Source: Dipteris shenzhenensis (taxonomy: Eukaryota; Polypodiophyta; Polypodiopsida; Gleicheniales). From it: a DNA stretch of 64,000 nucleotides. Positions 57,001-64,000 of the stretch are shown here, piece after piece (the first letter of the stretch is position 1; every line of letters begins with the position of its first letter). The stretch is taken from the NCBI GenBank assembly GCA_047967505.1, contig CM106541.1. One strand, given 5' to 3'. The translations under genes and the position numbers were made by a program. The notes beneath the pieces were generated by a model. That model did not search any database. It saw only the letters and a program-made list of their open reading frames with translations, and was not told the origin of the DNA.

Positions 57001-57189
57001 CTAGGAGTGGCAAGGCTAACACAAGTGCTATTTGGGAACTGGTTAAGGCCACCTCCTAATTCCAAGTTTGTCCCAAGCACTTTAATATGGTTAACACAAG
57101 CACTATTTCCGCTAGTAGAGAGAGTCGGTAAGAATAGCAATATGCCTTGGTGCCCCATGAGCTCAAAAGCCCATGGTTGAAAAGTGAGG

Positions 57190-57620
57190 GAGAGTGCTAA
57201 AAAGGAAAAGGGTTGGCCCTCCCTTCAAAAGGTGACATGTATAAAAGACCAAATGGTTGACTTTGGTCTTCATTGTTGTTTGTAAAAGTTTGAATACAAG
57301 CTCCCTCTTCTCTTCCAAGAGAGTGTTTTGGGTGTTCTCTTGTTTCCATTGTAGTGCCTTTGTGGTTGTCACTCTATCCCCCTTTACTCCCTTCTCCTTC
57401 TTCCCTTCCTCCTTCTCTCTCTTCCCTCCCCTGTTCCTCTTCCCTCTTCCTCACATGAAACCACATTGTAACAATCTAGAGGCCGCTTGAGTGACACTTG
57501 CGGATGGCTCGTGCTATGCATTGCTCCCACAAGGAGTATCCGGGAGTGGAGACTCCATCGGCATATCTTTAACTACCCCACAACACGTGAATTACCGCCG
57601 CTGAGACCCACTACAACACA
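57190..57620 (+). repeat. Dispersed repeat, copy 2 (inverted relative to 19843-20245)
   Basis: The plus strand matches the reverse complement of 19843-20245 from about AAAAGGTGAC through GAGACC(C)ACTA. A TATAAAAG box at 57240-57247 is followed by a transcribed-looking leader rich in pyrimidines. This fits a promoter-bearing LTR read on the plus strand, but TG...CA borders and primer site are not established. Confidence 0.7.
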
Positions 57621-58755
57621 GAGGGTGAATATTAATTTCCATAGCTATTATTTTTCCTACTCCTTTAAGGTACTTTTCAAGCTCATGATGTAGGTTTCTT
57701 TTGACGGGACTTGATGGAGGCGAAAAGATGTATGGAGAGCAAAGACCATGATGAAGAAAAGGAGGAGTTAATCTGCCATTGTGCATCAAACTAGCCTAAA
57801 GAGCTGGGAGATGCTTGCTATACAGAGGTTGATAAGATAGTTGGGAGCTTGGAATTTCCTTGAGCCACAAAATGTCCTATTTTGAAAAAGTAAAAATCTT
57901 GCAGACATTTCTTAAACTTGTGGACTTTCTCATGGTGCTCGTAATACTTGATTTTGTGTCGACCTGCTTCCATGTTAGTACTTAAATTTTTTAAGTAGCC
58001 CGATGGTTAAAATCTGACAGTTAACTATAAAATCTTGGCGAAAGTTTATGGAGCTCATTTTTTAGTTTCATAATAACTATAGGATGTAGTATAGTTTTAT
58101 ATATTTTCTTTTGAAATTTGAAGTGAAAGACATAAATCTTGGCGAATCTTCAAATGTCTATTTTTATTGGGGCATACAAACTTTTGACACCAATATAAAA
58201 GTTTAGCGTCTTAACAAAACTAGCTTGCAAAAATCATCCATCAGGAGGACTATTTTAGTATAGCACTGTGCAACAAATTTTAGGATGGCATGGCAGTAGT
58301 GTAGGGATAGCACGGTAATTGTGCAGGATAAGTGATTGTCAGCATGGTGGTTGGCTGCACTAGGATATTAACAGCCACCAATGCAGTGGTTTGCTTCTAT
58401 TATTACAAGATGAATGGATTTGTGGATGTGTGGATTCGTTATGGAAAACCAGCGTGGTGGTTGTTGGGATATACTAAAAACAAGCATGGGATTTACCATT
58501 TGGGATTTACAAAAACAATTTAATAAAACTAGCACGGTGGTTGTTTGGAATATACTAAAAAGAAGCATAGTCTCAAATATATTATCCATTTTCTAGGACA
58601 AGTGGAATATTGTTTCCTTGCAATGAGACTACATTTTCTTGGTACTATCTCATCGTCCTTATCCACCACTCCAAAACACCCCAAGATGTGCTCATGCGTG
58701 TCTAAATCCAATTTGGAGAGGTTGGTTGTAAGCCATGTTACATGATCATGGACAT
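57621..58755. other. No recognisable gene; small tandem duplication
   Basis: An 80-bp unit with AGC(A/G)(C/T)GGTGGTTGTT.GG.ATATACTAAAAA is tandemly duplicated at about 58449-58570. The rest has no motif I can name. Confidence 0.4.
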
Positions 58756-58759
58756 CATT

Positions 58760-61700
58760 GAGTTTTTCTTAAGGGCATGCTAATTGGTGTTTAAACAGAG
58801 CTTGTTTAATAACATCACCACATCCATCATGTTCACCCTTGCCATGGCGAGACCCAAACAAATTCCACATCATATCTAGACCAGTCAGGGATTTGAACCT
58901 TGAGACGAAGTAGAATCCATGGGCTAATCTAAATTGAGAGGTAGCACCATCTGAACACACCCCATGTTGTTTAATAATTTTTGCATTGGGATTTTCATTT
59001 TTCAGCCATTCCCACTGTAGTAGAAAAGCCCTGGGACACCAACTCAATATGTAATATGCTACTACCCTCATCTAAAATCTAGGGTATGGGGGGACAAGGT
59101 TGATATATAATATGCATGGATTTCCTTAAAAATTTTCAAATACGCAAGGGAAAAATATGAAATTTTCATGGTTCCCCTCCCACAAAATATAAGGTATGTA
59201 CCTTGAAAAATATGCAAGATTTTAACATGTTTACATATTTTTCATAATATGTGAGGCCCAACGGGGGGGGGGTCTTTTGGATGAGGGGGGCTAAAAGCAA
59301 AAATATATTAAAACATGAAAACGCATCTCCTTTCAAATTAATGTTACTTTTTCATGTGTTACCCAAATTTCAAGATGTAAAGACATATTTGAAGCTCTTT
59401 TAGTATAGAACACAACCATATTAATTTGAATAATTTCTACTCATGGCATATTGTTGAATTCATCTCATACTCAAGACTTTTTTGGGTGTTAGACTTACTA
59501 AAGGGAGTTGATGCCCCAAGAGAAAAGCATGCTGCACAAATAAGGTGTCATGTTCCCTATCATCTAAAATGTAGAAATGGTATGTGCATTGCATTGACTT
59601 GGACTATTGTGAGTTAGTACGTAGATTGACATCAGGCATGGAAGAACTAAGCAAATGACTTTTATAGTACATGACATGCACAAGAATTGTAATTTTCTTG
59701 TTGTACCAGTGAGCACTTTGTATCTCATCCTATTCTTGAAATGAATAATTTTCAGCAAAATCTATGATAGAGACAATAGTGTCACAGGGAAAATTGGCAA
59801 GGCACGTTTTAAACTACTTATCCTACCAGCAGAGCTGGTCATGAAATTGTGAAGCACATATTTTGGGATGGATTGAACCATGTGACCTATAAGCTCCCTT
59901 GGCTGAGTGCTCTTATATGACAGTAGCCATCTCTTTTTATCGGATCCTTCAACAATGACATTTTTAAATCTCGTCCATTTTAGAGCAACATGGTTGTCTT
60001 CCCTCATTTCATTTAGATAGACATTGAATGTCTTCTTCTTTAGCTTTAAACTGTAATGCTTGCATGTGCCATGAATGCACTCAATCCGGTTCCACTCACG
60101 GTCTCCCTTTTGACAAACCCTCGACAAACCACTGGCTCCCACAAAGACCTTAGGCTACAAAGCTTGCCCTCCCTTAAAAAACATGCTGAGGATCCAAGTG
60201 GCCTATAGACCACATTCATCATCATCGGGGAGGCATGGGCATCAATCCCCATGGAGCAATGCTCCAACATGACCAGATCTCAAGTCATTCATAGCTTACC
60301 AAGCCAGTCAAAGTCTATGTGTGTTTTGCAACAACAAACATTTCTATCTTTGAGTTTCTTGACATACTAGGGCTTACAATGCTCAAAGCTTCTCTGCCCA
60401 ATTGAAATGTCCGGATTTTGATCCAAGATTCTGATCCATAAACTTGAGATACAACTCCATCTGCTAACCCAACATGCGAGAACAATAGAATAATAAGCCC
60501 TCTTTTTGCTACAACTAAAAGAAGGCAAAACACGGTCTAATTAAAGTATATAATGAAGCAAAATAATTTTCAACAACCGCGCTGGTTTGGGACAATCACA
60601 ATTTTAATCACTCGGCTGGTTTAGGACACATTTAGGATAGTGAACCACTGGGTTGGTTTAGGACACATTTAGGACAATCAACCATCGGGCTAGTTTAAGA
60701 CATATTTAGGACGGAATAACAACCACTAGTTGGTTTAGCCAAACGGTCTCAACTTCACATACTAGGCAATAACAAGTATATTGCTTTTCATTTCTGAATT
60801 AAATAACAATATCCATTTTTGAATTTCACAATTTATGTTAGTGATAACTGCTTGTTGTTTGTCATGAACGGGCACCAGGCTAGTTTAGGCAATCACATTA
60901 AGTCCAAGCTATCTCGGTCTAAAAATAGTAGTATATGACCCGAATAGAAGAAAATTAAACTTAACGAATTTAAGTACTAAGAAAAATAATAATTTCAACC
61001 ATCGAGTTGGTTAATAACTAATGTCTGTCTATTCAACCATGCTAGTTCAAGATAATTACATAACTGGTGATTGAGGTAAAGCAGCCACGATTTTATGACG
61101 TTCCAACCACGAGGCTGGTTTAGTAAAATAACAATATATTGCAAAATATATTGCTATTAATTTCTGCTCAACCATGCCATCGGACTAGACAACAACTAAT
61201 GTCTGTTCAACCACATTCGTTTAGAAAAATCACATAACTAGAGATTGAGTTGAACTAGCCTACAGTTGCATGATCCAACCACTGGGATGGTTTAGGACAA
61301 TCGCATTTAATCCAAGCCTGGTTTAAGAAATGAAACAAGTAAACTATCCCAAAGCTCAATCAACAAACAACCATTGGGTTGGTTTAGGCACCACTGACAT
61401 GTGTTGTATCTAGCATGTGTATGATGTACTCCTCAAACACCTTGCATCCCATCCGCTTCTTACAGATGTTCTTTATATTTGGAGAAACTCTTGTATTTTC
61501 ATGCCAAAACATCGTCACTATAGCAATGACTTCCGCATTTAGGCTATCTCTCCTTTTCTTACATTCTGTTGAAGCCCACAAAGTTCTCAGATTGGGATGA
61601 TCGTGCATTTCTTATGCTCTATGTTTAACTGCTGCTAGAGCCATGTTGGTCCTTCTAATTGATAACATCTTTGACGTTGTGCATCCAAGCCATTTCTCCT

Positions 61701-62224
61701 TTGTTTCAAGGACACCAACATAGCTAATGTCGCCCTCTTTGCAACTAGTTCATCTATGATGTGCATCCCTTTCACTTTCTGTAGGCCATTTCTTAGGTTA
61801 GAGAGCATCGCCTCTTGGGCGTTCATCTCCCGAGGTGTTGGTAGGGTTGTTACTCTATGAACTTTAGGGTGTAGGCTGAAGCTTGTGAAGACTCGAGACT
61901 ACTAATCACTTGAATGGCCTGATGTTGCTGCCTCAAATGCTCCCACCAATAGTGACACCACAGCTTGTGTTTTTCGCTATAATGGCAATGGTCAAATGCA
62001 TGCATCTGCAATTGCTTCTTATTGCTGCTCTGCAAAAGGAGTCTTCTTTCTTCTTGTTGTTTCTTCCATCGCAGATGTTGCAAAAGTATCTTCCATTCCT
62101 GTTTTGATATTGTGCCAGCACTTTCCTCGACTCGTACTCTATTCCTTATGCCTTGACCTAGCTTTTTAGCTTTCTTATCTTGTAGTCTTTCTCTACTTCT
62201 CTCGCAAGCCATGGTGATCTGCAT
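58760..62224 (-). pseudogene. Transposase-like gene with DFAENY, SDG and HGKGxxDG motifs; intron-containing
   Basis: Reading the minus strand from 62224, the N-terminal part gives MACERSRERLQDKKAKK, then LRNGLQKVKGMHIIDELVAK (61800-61740) and FWHENTRVSPNIKNICKKRM (61520-61460), ending HMLDTTHVS. After about 850 bp without coding (60545-61390) it resumes with SIGQRSFEHCKP and CCCKTHIDFDWL near 60400-60310, then a long frame 60142-59762. Next come IDFAENYSFQ..DEIQSAHWYNKKI (59770-59700) and CSDGATSQFRLAHGFYF. MWNLFGSRHGKGEHDGCGD lies in 59071-58769. Acidic residues in DFAEN, SDG and HGKGxxDG look like a D-D-E/D set. I know similar unnamed proteins from animals and some plants. Stops and shifts show decay. 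Confidence 0.7.
60545..61390. repeat. Diverged minisatellite, about 13 copies, inside the transposase-like gene
   Basis: The consensus CAACCACxGGGCTGGTTTAGGACA recurs near 60575, 60608, 60645, 60681, 60721, 60870, 60996, 61033, 61108, 61170, 61208, 61276 and 61370, in units of 30-110 bp. It fills the gap between the two coding halves of the gene, so it most likely lies within an intron or an insertion. The core ACCA.CGGGCTGGT is itself near-palindromic. Confidence 0.8.
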
Positions 62225-62239
62225 GTTGCCATTGATGCC

Positions 62240-63365
62240 ATGGCCACAATCAGTCCAAAATAGACTCAGAGAACCTAGCTAGTGAGGCAAGCAAAGAATA
62301 GAAGACAACTTACCCGAAAGAAGACAATGGCAAACCAAAGTCTACGCAAGATCACGTCAAGGTGCATATGGGTCACAGGGCATTTGTAGGGTAGGGGCAA
62401 GTTTAGGTACTTAATCTTCCAAGATTTGATGGGCGAGAGGTGTGAAAATTCAAAATTTGCAAGAGTAGTGAGATTTTAACCGCTGGTTTTCCCGCATCCG
62501 GTGATATACGTCAGCATAATTGGATATCCCAAACAAGTGCAATGTGGACTAAAATGCTTTAAAACACAAATAGGACAAAGGGCACACTATCGGGTTTGAT
62601 GCTATGTATTATGAAATGCAATGACCTTTGGCATGCTTATGAGCCATATATCAATCAAGGAAAAAGAGACAATTCAAAATTGTAAATAGTATTGGATTTA
62701 TTAAAAGATCTTTGCACATGCACAAATTATAATTTTTCAGCTTCTTCCATTTTAGGGTGAATCTAGATACCAATACCAACAACTATCAATGTTTTAAGAC
62801 TGCCATGCAAGAGTCCCACTAGTTTGGATTCCAAAATTTCAACCCATTTTGGTTTTCAACAAATAAAAAAAAAGTTATAAAGCGTGCCCTCAAATGGGTA
62901 TGCATCACTTTAGCACAACATTCGAGGCCTATTAACCCATGTCTAATGTTCTCATTTAGGTGTGTCCTTGGGTTAAGGAGAAGCTTACATAGTGTACTTT
63001 TGAATGATTACTTGGTTGCATGTATGTATAGAATAAAATTTTGATATTTTTGCTTAAATTGTTATACCCTATAGTCTTCAGGATGCATGCTTCACATGCA
63101 ACATAGCACTTGTAATGCTTTAACAGTCTCATTCCAAATCTCTTATTCCATAATTTTTTTCTCTCATGTTCAAGTTTGGAATGTCTACTACAACTTGAAG
63201 ACAAAGTTTGCCAAATTCCATTGAGCAATGCATAAGTTATGGGTCATGCAAAATACCTATATACAGAAAAGTCCTTGAACCTCACAAAAAATGGCTACAC
63301 CCAAGCAAACAATGAACCTGAAAGATAGTGAAGAAGGAGCACAAGGAGAATCCAAATGCATTTGA
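62240..63365. other. No recognisable gene
   Basis: Upstream (5') flank of the minus-strand transposase-like gene and further AT-rich DNA. A terminal inverted repeat for that element would be expected here, matched near 58.7 kb. None was obvious by eye. Confidence 0.4.
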
Positions 63366-63393
63366 GGCTTAGCAGAGGGCAGGGAGGATACAC

Positions 63394-63889
63394 TTGGAGA
63401 CCGCAAGTCCTTCGCACCTTGTGAGCAGTTTGAGGTAATGAGACATGGGTGGTAAGTATATATTTATCTTCTACTGAATATCTAATATGTTCAGTTGTTC
63501 AAATGATTTGTCATTCATATCTAACTAATTGAATTTGGATCCATAGGAATCTATGATGATTGGAAGGCCTCTAGATGACGAGGAGTATAGAAGGGCATTT
63601 AGGATTGGAGCCAAGCCTTAGTTTAAGGAGAAGGAGAAAGAAAGAGTCAACATGAATTGGAAAAGGATGGCGGCGTGTCATGTGAGTAAACCCTATTCCT
63701 CATCATTATTATTTGACTATCACTGTTGTCTTACAATCGACACTTTTAGTTTTTCTAACTTGTTTCATTCTTAGGGAGGCACATTTGACCCATCTAGAGA
63801 TCTAGATGGAGATCCAAACTTAGAGATTGGATCTGAACAAGAAGCGGTTGTGGGCTCGCAAAAGAGGAGGGCGAGGGATTAGGCACACA
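63394..63889 (+). pseudogene. Three exon-like segments of an unrecognised gene, running towards the right edge
   Basis: GT-AG borders define a segment ending at about 63433 (GDRKSFAPCEQFE|GTAATG), an exon 63547-63681 (45 codons, ESMMIGRPLDDEEYRRAF ... RMAACH) and a segment from 63775 (GGTFDPSRDLDGDPNLEIGS). All join in phase 0. The middle exon has one in-frame stop (after IGAKP) and the last stops after KRRARD at about 63880. The protein would be hydrophilic and charged. I do not know the family. The stops suggest a pseudogene or transposon gene. Confidence 0.45.
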
Positions 63890-64000
63890 CAGAGAGACTG
63901 AGGGCGAGGAGGACGAGGAGCAATAGTAGGATAGGACATTTAGTCATCTAGTATGTTGGTATTTCTGCCCTTCTGTAGTGCATTACTTTGGCAGATTTGG
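63890..64000. other. Window end, no feature seen
   Basis: Arg-rich reading continues after the stop (ERLRARRTRSNSRI) and may belong to the preceding pseudogene. Nothing else is visible before the edge. Confidence 0.3.

Noticed and set aside
60545-61390. Interstitial telomere repeats, suggested by TTTAGGA words
   Set aside because: The units are not TTTAGGG tandems; TTTAGGA is only part of a longer 24-bp consensus.

Overview
The window looks like intergenic DNA from a land plant with a large, transposon-rich nuclear genome. I see no intact gene, no rRNA or ordinary tRNA gene, and no bacterial-style operon. Nearly everything recognisable is a decayed transposable element of a kind typical of plants: Ty1/copia LTR elements using an initiator-Met tRNA primer site, an L1-like LINE, a Helitron, Mutator-like elements and a tRNA-derived SINE head. 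Long runs of (GA)n, (CT)n, (TA)n and (GT)n lie between them. Only two stretches look like host-type spliced exons (about 1.96-2.58 kb and 63.4-63.9 kb). I cannot name the species. A land-plant group of SWIM-domain Mutator-like proteins, and an exon pair that faintly recalls ciliary proteins, make a fern, another seed-free plant or a gymnosperm with swimming sperm my best guess (inference only).

Layout. 0-3.5 kb: a primer-site-like motif, two in-phase exons and microsatellites. 3.56-8.29 kb: a degenerate copia element on the minus strand (copia B), split by a 618-bp insertion. 10.5-11.05 kb: a detached copia gag remnant. 11.87-18.44 kb: copia A on the plus strand, with a complete 583-bp 5' LTR and only 55 bp of its 3' LTR. 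It is interrupted at 15.15-17.45 kb by an oppositely oriented, 3'-truncated copia (copia D). 19-25 kb: tandem repeats, a Ty3/gypsy-like protease remnant, a 235-bp palindrome and two adjacent hairpins. 25.6 kb: a SINE head. 27.55-31.38 kb: copia C on the plus strand, abutting a 5'-truncated L1-like LINE (31.38-35.48 kb) that carries its own insertion. 35.5-40.4 kb: local duplications, a long microsatellite palindrome and an unrecognised repeat-containing reading frame. 41.22-42.25 kb: a foldback element with 9-bp target-site duplications (Mutator-type). 42.4-47.34 kb: a decayed autonomous Helitron (Rep plus helicase). 48.6-50.04 kb: 173-bp tandem repeats and a hairpin-bearing repeat array. 50.56-53.79 kb: an intron-containing Mutator-like transposase gene. 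54.2-56.45 kb: an unrecognised decayed coding block. 58.76-62.22 kb: a minus-strand, intron-containing transposase-like gene with DFAENY, SDG and HGKGxxDG motifs, whose presumed intron is filled by a diverged minisatellite.

The genes do not work together as a pathway. They record successive insertions, nesting and deletion. Direct observations are motifs, repeats, stops, frameshifts and splice-like junctions. Family names come from knowledge of those families, and insertion order is inferred. The least ordinary parts are the 58.76-62.22 kb gene, the 41.2-42.3 kb foldback element, the twin hairpins near 25 kb and the repeat-containing frame at 39.6-40.4 kb.
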